Of a stretch of DNA of 64,000 nucleotides, positions 36,225 to 44,413 are shown in pieces. The stretch comes from Citreicoccus inhibens. Its GTDB lineage: Bacteria; Myxococcota; Myxococcia; Myxococcales; Myxococcaceae. Below the pieces are notes generated by a model, which was given only the letters and a program-made list of their open reading frames with translations, was not told where the DNA came from and ran no database searches. The stretch is taken from positions 209,287-273,286 of the forward strand of contig NZ_JAHNZT010000008.1 in NCBI RefSeq assembly GCF_019039035.1. The letters run 5' to 3'. Made by a program: the position numbers and the translations under genes. Each line of letters opens with the position of its first letter. Position 1 is the first letter of the stretch.

Positions 36225-36926
36225 ATGTCCCACGCCCAGAACGGTTCTTGGGAGACGCTCCACGCCAGCCTGGATGGCTATCAGCCCGAGCGCATCGCCG
36301 CGATGCTGCGCGAGTACCTGACGCCGCGCGTGCCGCCCGGGACGCGCAAGCTCACCGACTCCGAGCGCGAGCGCATGGCCCGCGACGTCCAAGCCCTTCT
36401 CCGCGAGAACCTGGGTCCCTGGTACACGGCGACGGGCGTGGAGCTCGGCAACGAGAGCCTCGGCGGCTACTGCTGGTGCCACACGTTCTTCAACGAGAAG
36501 CCCGTCACCAATCTGGGCGTGGAGCACAACGTACAGCGCATGCTCCAAGCGCTGGGCCGGGCTCACGCGTGGCTGCGCCAGCTCGGGGAGCTGTTCGAGA
36601 AACTGTCACGCGAGCTGCCCTCCGTGGAGACCGACGCGGACATCCGCGCGCTGGCCATCGCCGAGGCCCTGGTGCACGTGGTCGAGCTCACCGAGAAGGC
36701 CACGTCCTGTGAGGAGGCCTGGTACTTCTTCGCCGACGAAGCGCTGGACTGGCTGCTGGAGTCGCAAGGCCTGAGGTTGGATCACACCGCCAAGAAGCTC
36801 TGGCGGCAGGCCTTCCGCTTCGAGTCCTGGTGCGCGCCTCCCCCTGAGCGCCTCCGAAGCGGCTCCGAAGAGGTCGCGCGCGCCTTGGTGCGCGGCGAGG
36901 AGCACCGCCTGGAACGGAAGCGCTGA
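36225..36926 (+). CDS. Hypothetical protein downstream of fic
   Basis: This 233-residue, mainly helical protein has no signal peptide or membrane segment. Visible features are LGNESLGGYCWCHTFFNEKP near residue 75, with a Cys-x-Cys, and a long helical stretch (LAIAEALVHVVELTEKA). It starts 12 bases after the Fic gene with AAAGGACC upstream, so they are probably co-transcribed. It could be a Fic target, regulator or antitoxin, but nothing in its sequence shows this. I recognise no family. Confidence 0.72.
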   Translation: MSHAQNGSWETLHASLDGYQPERIAAMLREYLTPRVPPGTRKLTDSERERMARDVQALLRENLGPWYTATGVELGNESLGGYCWCHTFFNEKPVTNLGVEHNVQRMLQALGRAHAWLRQLGELFEKLSRELPSVETDADIRALAIAEALVHVVELTEKATSCEEAWYFFADEALDWLLESQGLRLDHTAKKLWRQAFRFESWCAPPPERLRSGSEEVARALVRGEEHRLERKR

Positions 36927-37076
36927 GAACCGCTGCCCGGTGCATATTCCTGCATACCTGAACCACTCGCACTCTGTGACGCAGTGCCTCACGTGCCGCT
37001 TGCACCAGGGTAGGCCGCATAATATTCACGGCACCTCTCCAGTGGCCGCGCCCCTCGCGCGCAGAAGGCTCTGTCC

Positions 37077-38225
37077 ATGACCGTGTCGTCCAAAGTCCCG
37101 GCGCTCCTGCCGACCTATGCGCCCTACCCCTTCGCGGTTCATCGCGGAGAGGGGGACCGCGTGTTCGACGCCGAGGGGAACGCCTACCTGGACTGGTATG
37201 GCGGGCACTGCGTCTGCGCGACGGGGCACTCGCACCCGCGCGTGGCCGAGGCGGTGGCCACGCAGGCACGCTCGCTGATGTTCTACTCCATGGCGGCGTC
37301 GCTTCCGGTGCGGGACGTGGCGGCCCAGAAGCTGGTCGACTTCGCGCCCGAGTCCATCGCGTCCGTCTTCTTCTGCAACTCGGGAACGGAGGCGAACGAG
37401 AACGCGCTGAAGCTCGCCATCCTGCTCACAGGCCGAAAGAAGCTGGCCGGCTGTGAAGGCGGCTGGCACGGCCGCACGCTGCTGTCGCTCTCCGTCACGG
37501 ACGACGCGCCCATCACCCAGCCGCTCGCGGGTCTGCTGACGCCCGCGAAGACGCTGCCCTTCAACGACGTGGCGGCGCTGGCACAGGTGGACCTGACGGA
37601 CGTGGCCGCGGTCATCGTCGAGCCCATCCAGTCCATGGCGGGCGTGCGGACCGCGACGGTCGAGTGGCTGCGCGCGCTGCGCCAGGCCTGCGACGCGAGC
37701 GGCACGCTGCTCATCTTCGACGAAATCCAGACGGGCATGGGCCGCACGGGCTCGCCGTTCGCGGCGCAGCACTTCGGCGTGACGCCGGACATCCTCACGT
37801 CCGCCAAGGCCCTGGCCTCGGGCGTCCCCATGGGGGCGACCCTGGTGTCCGAGCAGGTGGCGCGGCGGATCAAGCCCGGAGACCTGGGCTCGACGTTCGG
37901 GGGAGGCCCGCTCGCGTGCGCGGCGATGATCGCCACGCTCGACATCCTCCACGACGAGCGCTTGATGGACCGGGCCTCCTACGTCGAAGCGGTGCTGCGC
38001 CGAGAACTGAACGGCACGGTGGTGCGCCAGATTCATGGCGCGGGCCTGCTCCTGGGCCTGCGCGTGGGAGCTCACGCGGCGGCCCTGCGCAAGCACCTGC
38101 TGAGCGCGCGCATCCTGGTGGGCGGCTCACACGACCCCGAGGTGGTGCGACTCATGCCGCCCCTCAATGTGAGCGAGGACTCCGTCGCGAAGCTCATCGC
38201 CGCCATCCGCGCCTTCGCGGCGTAG
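37077..38225 (+). CDS. Class III PLP-dependent aminotransferase (acetylornithine aminotransferase family)
   Basis: This 382-residue fold-type I PLP enzyme has the cofactor motifs FFCNSGTEANENALKLA, AVIVEPIQSMAGV, LIFDEIQTGMGRTG and the Schiff-base Lys in TSAKALASGVPMGA. The length and the N-terminus (YAPYPFAVHRGEGDRVFDAE) match ArgD-like enzymes. Whether it acts on N-acetylornithine, ornithine, succinylornithine or another omega-amino acid cannot be decided, because no arg genes lie nearby. A TGCATATTCC-TGCATACC direct repeat and TAATAT are in the 150-base upstream region, but I do not call a promoter. It converges on the astacin-like gene with 9 bases between. Confidence 0.9.
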   Translation: MTVSSKVPALLPTYAPYPFAVHRGEGDRVFDAEGNAYLDWYGGHCVCATGHSHPRVAEAVATQARSLMFYSMAASLPVRDVAAQKLVDFAPESIASVFFCNSGTEANENALKLAILLTGRKKLAGCEGGWHGRTLLSLSVTDDAPITQPLAGLLTPAKTLPFNDVAALAQVDLTDVAAVIVEPIQSMAGVRTATVEWLRALRQACDASGTLLIFDEIQTGMGRTGSPFAAQHFGVTPDILTSAKALASGVPMGATLVSEQVARRIKPGDLGSTFGGGPLACAAMIATLDILHDERLMDRASYVEAVLRRELNGTVVRQIHGAGLLLGLRVGAHAAALRKHLLSARILVGGSHDPEVVRLMPPLNVSEDSVAKLIAAIRAFAA

Positions 38226-38234
38226 TGGTTTGGG

Positions 38235-39044
38235 CTACGGGTACATCTTGCGGATGAAGGCCTTGTCTCTTGACGAGGCCTGGGTGTTCTCCGGTGTGCC
38301 CGTGGCCAGCAGCGACGGAGGGCCTTTGATCAGCGCCTTCGGGAACGCGTAGAGCATGATCGACTTCACGTCGAAGCGCGTCGCGTTGAGCTGATCAAGC
38401 GAATACTTGTCGATGATGTTCGAGCGGATCTCCGCCTCGGACCAGTTGTTCGGAGGGCCGCCGAACATCGCGAGCACCGCGGGCACGTTCCACACGATGC
38501 CGCCCTGCGGGTTCTGGTGCTCGTGGATGCAGCCCAGCGCGTGGCCGAACTCGTGGACGACCACGCGGCGGTACTCGACATCATCCGTATCGTCCCGGAG
38601 CCAACCGAAGTTCATCGTCGGTCCGGACTTCGGGAAGTACTGGGTCAGCAGACAGTCGGTGCCCACGGCGGACCACGAGCCCGGATCCGCGGTGAACGAG
38701 ATGCGCAGCTCCGCAGCGCCACTCGCCACCCAGAGGAACTTCACGTTCGCGTCCGCCAGCCAGGTGTTCGCCTGCTCCGTGACGCGCTGGCGCTGGAGCT
38801 TGCTGCCATCGAGGAAGCGCACGCGCAGCGTCTGCCCGGGCTTCCACCGCTTGCCCGTCTCCAACGCCATCTTGAGCGGGTGCAGCGCCACGCCCGGCCG
38901 CTTCACCTTGAGGAGATAGGGCGCCGGGTCATTCAGCGGATTCTGCGCGATGGCGCCCCGAGCGGCCTCACGTTTGAGGTCCATGGGAACGACGCGGTCG
39001 ACGCACAGGCGGGCCTCCGCCGCGGTCTGGAACTTCTTGCTCAT
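38235..39044 (-). CDS. Astacin-like (M12-type) zinc metalloprotease
   Basis: About 269 residues from ATG 39044, preceded by a G-rich stretch. The zinc-binding motif is HEFGHALGCIHEHQ (HExxHxxGxxHE), and SIMLYAFP may be the Met-turn, as in astacin/M12 enzymes. It begins with MSKKFQTAAEARLCVDRVVP and lacks a signal peptide. The upstream sequence is open but reads as low-complexity, so it may be cytosolic, exported by another route, or a chaperone-assisted enzyme. Many myxobacterial M12 proteases have this short form. It lies convergent to the aminotransferase. Confidence 0.85.
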   Translation of the reverse strand: MSKKFQTAAEARLCVDRVVPMDLKREAARGAIAQNPLNDPAPYLLKVKRPGVALHPLKMALETGKRWKPGQTLRVRFLDGSKLQRQRVTEQANTWLADANVKFLWVASGAAELRISFTADPGSWSAVGTDCLLTQYFPKSGPTMNFGWLRDDTDDVEYRRVVVHEFGHALGCIHEHQNPQGGIVWNVPAVLAMFGGPPNNWSEAEIRSNIIDKYSLDQLNATRFDVKSIMLYAFPKALIKGPPSLLATGTPENTQASSRDKAFIRKMYP

Positions 39045-39404
39045 GACATCCCCCCCAGGCGCGTGGCCGGACCGCGGCCCGCGCGGCACGGAGCCCGAGC
39101 CACGGCGCGAGTCCACCGCGGCGGGGCCCTCCCCTGAGACGTTGAGCACGAGACGTCCCGCATGCCGCGCGGGCGTCATCGGTGCTATGGATGCGGGCGC
39201 AGCGCGGCGATGGACGCCGCCCGCGAACCGTCGGAGGCACCATGAACTCGCCCCTTGTCCTTGCCTCGGCCGCAGTCCTGTTCGCTCAGCGGGCGCTCGC
39301 CGCCTAGGTCGGTCCCGAAGGTCCGGCACCGCGTGGCTTCGCTCCCGGCTGGGCGCCCTGAAACCAGGTGCGCCGTAGGCACCGCTCTGCCTGGAGTACT
39401 TTCC
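39045..39404. other. Region without a recognised gene between protease and rsgA
   Basis: Between the minus-strand protease start and the rsgA start. It holds a 21-codon signal-peptide-like frame (39242-39307, with GGAGG just upstream) and nothing else that I can name. GC-rich throughout. Confidence 0.5.
39242..39307 (+). pseudogene. Signal-peptide-like mini-ORF, possible gene remnant
   Basis: ATG 39242, preceded by GGAGG at good spacing, encodes MNSPLVLASAAVLFAQRALA plus one residue, then TAG. It looks like a complete signal peptide with an AxA-type end and no mature protein. It may be the remnant of an exported protein whose rest was lost, or chance. No downstream continuation in the other two frames was recognised. 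Confidence 0.3.
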
Positions 39405-40508
39405 GTGTCCATCGCGTCATTGTCATCACTCGGCTGGGGCCCCGACCTCGCCGACGCCTTCTCACACCTGTCATCGCAGTCCTCCTCGTCCCTCGTCCCC
39501 GGCCGCGTCGTGCGCTACACGCGCGGGCTGCTCAGCGTGCGCACCGCCGAGCGGACCTGGTTGGCTCGCACGGCGGGCCGCCTCCTGCACCGCGCCGCCA
39601 GCACCGAGGCACTCCCCACCATTGGAGACTGGGTGGCGCTGGCGCCCCCGCCTACTGGAGAAGGCGACGCGCTCCTGCACGCCGTCCTCCCCCGCCGCTC
39701 CCTCCTGGCGCGGCGCGAGGCGGATACCGAGCACGAACCCCAGCTCATCGGGGCCAACGTGGACGTGGCGTTCCTCGTCGCGGGGCTGGACGCGAACTTC
39801 AATCCCCGCCGCATCGAGCGAGCCCTCACCCTCGCCTGGCAGAGCGGCGCCACGCCCGTGGTGGTGCTCACCAAGGCCGACCTGCTGGAGGACCCCACCG
39901 AGCGCGTCCGCGAAGTGGAGGCCCTGGCCCCCGGCGTCACCGTCATCGCGGTGAGCGCGCCGCGCGACCTGGGACTGGACGCGGTGCGCAGTTGGCTCCC
40001 CGAGGGGAAGACGGGCGTCCTCCTCGGCTCCTCCGGCGTGGGCAAGTCCACCCTGGTCAACCACCTGTTGGCCGAGGCACGCCTCGTCACCCAGTCCGTC
40101 CGCACCGAGGATGACAAGGGCCGGCACACCACCACTCATCGCGAGCTGTTCGAGCTTCCCGGCGGAGGCATGCTCATCGACGGGCCGGGCATGCGCGAGT
40201 TGGGGCTGTGGGGCGCCGACGAGGATGGCGTGGACGCGACGTTCGCGGACATCCTCGAGCAGTCCGCGGGCTGCCGCTTCTCGAACTGCCAGCACCGCGC
40301 GGAGCCTGGCTGCGCGGTGCGCGAAGCAGTGGCCAGCGGCACGCTCCCCGCGGAGCGCCTGGAGAACTTCGAGAAGCTCCAGCGCGAACAGGCGCGTCAG
40401 GCCCGGCTCACGGATCCACTCGCGCAGGCAGACCACCGACGGTGGCTGAAGCAGCGCACGGAGGCGGGCCGCGATCGGAGTCTGGCCAAGCGGCGAGGCG
40501 GCAAGTAG
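39405..40508 (+). CDS. rsgA: Ribosome small-subunit-dependent GTPase RsgA
   Basis: About 367 residues from GTG 39405, with GGAG eight bases upstream; the frame is open for 50 more codons but reads nonsense there. This is the circularly permuted GTPase: OB-fold N-terminus, then G4 TKAD, then G1 GSSGVGKST, then G3-like GMLIDGPGMRE, and a zinc-finger C-terminus CRFSNCQHRAEPGC. RsgA helps 30S subunit maturation. The C-terminal tail is basic (RDRSLAKRRGGK). A strong terminator hairpin lies 54 bases after the stop. Confidence 0.95.
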   Translation: MSIASLSSLGWGPDLADAFSHLSSQSSSSLVPGRVVRYTRGLLSVRTAERTWLARTAGRLLHRAASTEALPTIGDWVALAPPPTGEGDALLHAVLPRRSLLARREADTEHEPQLIGANVDVAFLVAGLDANFNPRRIERALTLAWQSGATPVVVLTKADLLEDPTERVREVEALAPGVTVIAVSAPRDLGLDAVRSWLPEGKTGVLLGSSGVGKSTLVNHLLAEARLVTQSVRTEDDKGRHTTTHRELFELPGGGMLIDGPGMRELGLWGADEDGVDATFADILEQSAGCRFSNCQHRAEPGCAVREAVASGTLPAERLENFEKLQREQARQARLTDPLAQADHRRWLKQRTEAGRDRSLAKRRGGK

Positions 40509-40561
40509 CGCCCCGCCGAACACCGCCCTCGTGGCGAATGACGCCCGCGAGGAAATGAAGC

Positions 40562-40599
40562 GGGGGCGACCCAAGTCCTGGGCCGCCCCCGTCTTTTCT
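40562..40599 (+). terminator. Intrinsic terminator of rsgA, possibly bidirectional
   Basis: GGGGGCG-A-CCCA / TGGG-C-CGCCCCC stem with one mismatch and a five-base loop, followed by GTCTTTTCT. It lies between convergent rsgA and the RpoH-type gene and could serve both. Confidence 0.75.
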
Positions 40600-40608
40600 A
40601 GAGCCGGC

Positions 40609-41490
40609 TCACGCCGCGGCGGTGTCCCCGTCGCGCGCGGCCATCAGCTCCGCGAGCAGCACCTTGAGCTTCTCCTTCGCGCGAATCTCCAACTGACGCG
40701 CGCGCTCGCGGCTGAAGCCGAAGTGCTCGCCCAACTGGCGCAGCGTCATGGGCGACTCGCTCATCACCCGCTGTTCGATGATGAAGCGCTCACGCGAATC
40801 CAGCCGAGACATGGCCTGCGCGATGAGTTCGCGCGTGACGTCAGCCTCCTGTCGCTCCGCCACCTCGTCATCCTGCGTGACGTGGCCGGACTCCAGGAAG
40901 TCGAGGTGGCTGGTGGCATCCTCTCCGCCCATGGGCGCGTCGAGCGACAAGTCGTGCCCGCCCATGCGCTGCTCCATCTCGCGCACCTCGGACGCCTTGA
41001 CGTTGAGCTTGCGCGCGATGGCGGCCGCGTCCACCTCGGTGGGCGTGCCGTTGCCGCCGCGCTCCAGCTCGCGGCGCGTGCGCGCCAGCGCGAAGAACAA
41101 CTTGCGCTGCGCCTGCGTCGTCCCGAGCTTCACGAGCGACCAGCTCTTGAGGATGTAGCTCTGGATGAAGGCGCGGATCCACCACACCGCATACGAGATG
41201 AGGCGGATGCCCTTGTCCGGGTCGAACTTCTGCACGGCCTTCATCAGGCCGATGTTCCCCTCTTGGATGAGGTCCGCCATCCGCAGGCCGTACGAGCGGT
41301 ACTCGTAGGCCACCTTCACCACGAAGCGAAGGTTGGAGGTGACGAGCTTGTGGCCCGCCTGCAGGTCCCCCTGGATGAATGAACGCGCGAGCGCCTGCTC
41401 CTCGGCGGCGGTGAGCAGCGCGTGGTTGCCAATCTCCTTGAGATAGAGCGGCAGGTGTCCCGGCTCATGAGCCTCGACGGAAGAAGACAT
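40609..41490 (-). CDS. RpoH-type alternative sigma factor
   Basis: About 293 residues from ATG 41490 (AAAGGGAG upstream). Regions 2.1-2.4 are clear ([56 protein letters not shown]). The RpoH box [11 protein letters not shown] follows. Region 4 ends with [20 protein letters not shown]. The RpoH box makes heat-shock-type sigma-32 paralogue the best call; myxobacteria have several. A close match to a sigma-54 promoter lies about 90 bases upstream, suggesting sigma cascade control. The LysE gene upstream is same-strand but 240 bases away. Confidence 0.92.
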   Translation of the reverse strand: MSSSVEAHEPGHLPLYLKEIGNHALLTAAEEQALARSFIQGDLQAGHKLVTSNLRFVVKVAYEYRSYGLRMADLIQEGNIGLMKAVQKFDPDKGIRLISYAVWWIRAFIQSYILKSWSLVKLGTTQAQRKLFFALARTRRELERGGNGTPTEVDAAAIARKLNVKASEVREMEQRMGGHDLSLDAPMGGEDATSHLDFLESGHVTQDDEVAERQEADVTRELIAQAMSRLDSRERFIIEQRVMSESPMTLRQLGEHFGFSRERARQLEIRAKEKLKVLLAELMAARDGDTAAA

Positions 41491-41580
41491 CGCACTCCCT
41501 TTCTCGAGGAGTCGGCGCCGCAACCGCGCGACCCACGCCCCCCAAGGCGTGGCCCGAACTCCTCGCGTCCCGGGATGTCG

Positions 41581-41596
41581 AGCAAGGGGAGTGCCA
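41581..41596 (-). promoter_or_regulatory. Sigma-54 (-24/-12) promoter candidate for the RpoH-type gene
   Basis: The minus strand reads TGGCACTCCCCTTGCT, which matches the TGGCAC-N5-TTGCT form with exactly ten bases between GG and GC. The start site would be about 12 bases downstream, giving an 80-base leader to ATG 41490. An activator site was not identified. A TTGACT upstream has no convincing -10. Confidence 0.6.
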
Positions 41597-41730
41597 CCCA
41601 GGTGCCTTGCCAGCCCCAGTCAAGACAGCCACTTGGAGCGCACGGCGCCAAGGTGGGGCCGAAAGCCCGTAGGGATTACATGCCCCCTAGGGCAGCTCTC
41701 CGAGCCGGCAGGGGCCTGCTGGGCCCAGCG

Positions 41731-42360
41731 CTACTTCTGAGCCGCGCCGCGCATGGTGGCGAGCACCGCGCCAATGGAGACGAGCGCCGCGCCCGACAAC
41801 CGCTCACGCCAGACCCTGGCACGCGCCGAGCTCGACAGCCGCTGTCCCGCCACCCCCAGCCGCGCGTACACGGCGAGCACGGGGACCTCCACCACGATGC
41901 AGGTGAGGCCGTACACGGCGAACTGCCAGCCCGCGTGAGGCCCCGGGTGGATGAACTGCGGCAACAGTGAGCCGAAGAACAGAATCGACTTGGGATTGGC
42001 GAGTTGCTTCGTGAAGCCCTGCGCGAACGGGCTGCGCCACAGCGGGGGCGGCGTCAGCTCGCGCGTGGCGCCCTCGCCCGCGGACAGGAAGGTCCGCACG
42101 CCGAGGTACACGAGATAGGCGGCGCCCGCGTAGCGGATGACATTGAAGGCCATCTGCGAGGCGGCGAGCGCGGCCCCCAGCCCCGCCACGGAGATGAGGA
42201 AGTACACCGCGTTGCCTGCTTGCACGCCCAGCGCCGAGCCCATGCCAGCTCGGAAGCCCCGGGACATCGCCTGCGTCACCACCAGCAGCACCGCGGGGCC
42301 CGGGGTGATGGCGAACAGCAGCTGCGTGAGGGTGAAGGCGGCCCAGAGCGTGAGGTCCAT
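41731..42360 (-). CDS. LysE/RhtB family amino-acid exporter
   Basis: A 209-residue inner-membrane protein with about six helices. The LysE family signature is in the first loop (LFAITPGPAVLLVVTQAMSR) together with GMGSALGVQAGNAVYF and VYLGVRTFL. These exporters remove amino acids or derivatives; substrate unknown. The ATG is at 42360, directly beside the aspS terminator region. Its own downstream side is the 240-base gap that contains the sigma promoter. No regulator gene is adjacent. Confidence 0.9.
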   Translation of the reverse strand: MDLTLWAAFTLTQLLFAITPGPAVLLVVTQAMSRGFRAGMGSALGVQAGNAVYFLISVAGLGAALAASQMAFNVIRYAGAAYLVYLGVRTFLSAGEGATRELTPPPLWRSPFAQGFTKQLANPKSILFFGSLLPQFIHPGPHAGWQFAVYGLTCIVVEVPVLAVYARLGVAGQRLSSSARARVWRERLSGAALVSIGAVLATMRGAAQK

Positions 42361-42377
42361 GGCGGCGGCACATCGGA

Positions 42378-42416
42378 AACGAAAGAGGGGCCACCACCGT
42401 AAGGCAGTGCCCCCTC
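42378..42416 (-). terminator. Terminator of aspS
   Basis: The minus strand folds as GAGGGGGCACTGCC-TTAC-GGTGGTGGCCCCTC with one mismatch and two G-U pairs, then TTTCGTTT. It lies 26 bases after the aspS stop and just upstream of the lysE-type start. Confidence 0.65.
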
Positions 42417-42441
42417 CCTCTCAAGCGACCGCGCGCGCGGC

Positions 42442-44256
42442 CTACTTCTGCGGCGGCGTCACGCTGCGCACATGGATCTCGCGCAGCTGCTTCTCGTCCA
42501 CGTCGCCCGGCGCGCCCGTCATCAGGTCCGTGCCCGTCTTCGACTTGGGGAACGGAATCACGTCGCGCAGCGACTCGGCGCCGGTGAGCAGCATGGCGAG
42601 GCGGTCCATGCCCAACGCGAGGCCACCGTGCGGTGGCGCGCCGTACTTCAGCGCGTCCAGGAGGAAGCCGAACTTGGCGCGAGCCTCCTCGTCCTGGATG
42701 CCCAGCGCCTTGAACACCTCGGCCTGAACCTTGGGGTCATGCAGGCGGATGGAGCCGCCGCCAATCTCGAAGCCGTTGAGGACCACGTCGTAGCGGTGGC
42801 ACTTCACCCGGCCCGGATCCGTGAGCAGGTACTGCACGTCCTCGTCATGCGGGCGCGTGAAGGCGTGGTGCGCGGCCGCCCAGGTGTTCGTCTCCTCGTC
42901 GTACTCGAAGAGGGGCGGGTTGACGACCCAGAGGAACTTCCACTGGCCGCCGCTGCCGTACTCGGGGATGAGGCCCAGCTTCTTGGCCACGTGCACGCGC
43001 AGGTTCGCCATCACCGTGTGCACCAGCGACTCGCGGCCGAACTGGAACAGGATGAGGTCGCCCGCCTTGGCGTTGCACGCGGCGTTGATGGCCTGCCGCA
43101 GCGCGGGGCTGATCGTCTTGAGCGGCGACTGCGTCCACTCACCCGCCTCGTTCACCTTCGCGCGCGCCAGCCCCTTGGCGCCCGCCTGCTTGACGAAGTC
43201 CTCCAGCTTGTCGCTCTCCGCGCGGCTGAGCGGCTTCTCCGCCGGGACGACCATCGCCTTGACGATGCCCTTCTGCTGCACCGCCTCCCACATCATCGGC
43301 ACGCCGCCGGCCTCGCCGTGCTCGCGGATGAGGTCCGTGAGGACGACGTGCTCCAGCCCGAAGCGCAGGTCCGGCTTGTCGTTGCCGTACTTCGCCATGG
43401 ACTCGTAGAAGTCCATGCGCATGAAGGGCGTGGGGATGTCGATGCCCAGCACCTCACCCCACAGCTTCTTCAGCAGGCCCTCGATCATCGTAAAGATGTC
43501 GTCCTGCGTGACGAAGCTCATCTCCACGTCGATCTGGGTGAACTCGGGCTGCCGGTCCACCCGCAGGTCCTCGTCACGGAAGCACTTGACGATCTGGAAG
43601 TACCGGTCGAACCCCGCGACCATGAAGAGCTGCTTGTAGAGCTGCGGGCTCTCCGCCAGGGCGTAGAACTTCCCCGGGTTGATGCGGCTGGGCACCAGGA
43701 AGTTGCGAGCGCCGCCGGGCGTGTACTTGCCCATGAACGGAGTCTCCAGCTCCATGAAGCCATTGCCCACCATGTACGAGCGCGTCAGCGCGTTCATCTT
43801 CGAGCGCGTCATCAGCGTGTGCTGCAGCGGCCCGCGGCGCAGGTCCAGGTAGCGGTACGCCAGCCGCTTCTCCTCGGACGTACTGACCTTGTCCTCGACG
43901 AGGAAGGGCGTGGGCTCCGAGCGGTTGAAGATGGTGAGATCGGTCGCCTTGATCTCGATCTCCCCCGTCTTCAAATTCGGGTTCGCGTTGCGTCCGCGCG
44001 AGACGACCTTGCCCTTGATGCCGATGCAGTACTCGAGGCGCAGGTGGCCGGCCGTCTCATGGGCCTCCGCGTGATTCGGCTCGAAGACGACCTGGGTGAG
44101 CCCGTCCCGGTCTCGCAGGTCGATGAAGACCGCGCCGCCGAGATCGCGGCGGTTGTGCACCCAGCCGAAGAGGACGACCTCTTCGCCGACATTGGCGGCC
44201 GTGAGCTGGCCGCATGTGTGGGTACGCTTGACCTCGGAAATGAACGGGACCGCCAT
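42442..44256 (-). CDS. aspS: Aspartyl-tRNA synthetase
   Basis: 604 residues, bacterial-type class II synthetase (E. coli AspS is about 590). The OB-fold anticodon-binding domain is at about 15-110 (VVLFGWVHNRRDLGGAVFID). Motif 2 is around FRDEDLRVDRQPEFTQIDVE, the GAD insertion lies between about 300 and 420, and motif 3 is GLALGMDRLAMLL. It charges tRNA-Asp; whether it also charges tRNA-Asn was not assessed. Divergent from the metalloprotease-like lipoprotein gene. A likely TTGACG promoter element lies upstream. Confidence 0.97.
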   Translation of the reverse strand: MAVPFISEVKRTHTCGQLTAANVGEEVVLFGWVHNRRDLGGAVFIDLRDRDGLTQVVFEPNHAEAHETAGHLRLEYCIGIKGKVVSRGRNANPNLKTGEIEIKATDLTIFNRSEPTPFLVEDKVSTSEEKRLAYRYLDLRRGPLQHTLMTRSKMNALTRSYMVGNGFMELETPFMGKYTPGGARNFLVPSRINPGKFYALAESPQLYKQLFMVAGFDRYFQIVKCFRDEDLRVDRQPEFTQIDVEMSFVTQDDIFTMIEGLLKKLWGEVLGIDIPTPFMRMDFYESMAKYGNDKPDLRFGLEHVVLTDLIREHGEAGGVPMMWEAVQQKGIVKAMVVPAEKPLSRAESDKLEDFVKQAGAKGLARAKVNEAGEWTQSPLKTISPALRQAINAACNAKAGDLILFQFGRESLVHTVMANLRVHVAKKLGLIPEYGSGGQWKFLWVVNPPLFEYDEETNTWAAAHHAFTRPHDEDVQYLLTDPGRVKCHRYDVVLNGFEIGGGSIRLHDPKVQAEVFKALGIQDEEARAKFGFLLDALKYGAPPHGGLALGMDRLAMLLTGAESLRDVIPFPKSKTGTDLMTGAPGDVDEKQLREIHVRSVTPPQK

Positions 44257-44301
44257 GACACCCGCCTGCTTGGTTTTCGGGGGGAAGAAAGAAGGCGGAG
44301 C

Positions 44302-44332
44302 ACCATAGCGGATAGAGGAAACACCGCGTCAA
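44302..44332 (-). promoter_or_regulatory. Possible aspS promoter
   Basis: Minus strand TTGACG (44332-44327), a 19-base spacer and TATGGT (44307-44302). The spacer is long, so this is a moderate match. It would give a 5' leader of about 40 bases. Confidence 0.35.
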
Positions 44333-44413
44333 GGAATCCGAGCCCGCGCGAGTCCGCGTCCCTTCACTCCCAGGGGAATACACGTTCCGGTCCGTCCGGA
44401 GTAAAACGACGCC

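Noticed and set aside
37000..37025. Promoter TTGCAC/TAATAT before the aminotransferase
   Set aside because: The spacer is only 14 bases, too short for sigma-70. The nearby TGCATA direct repeat may be chance.
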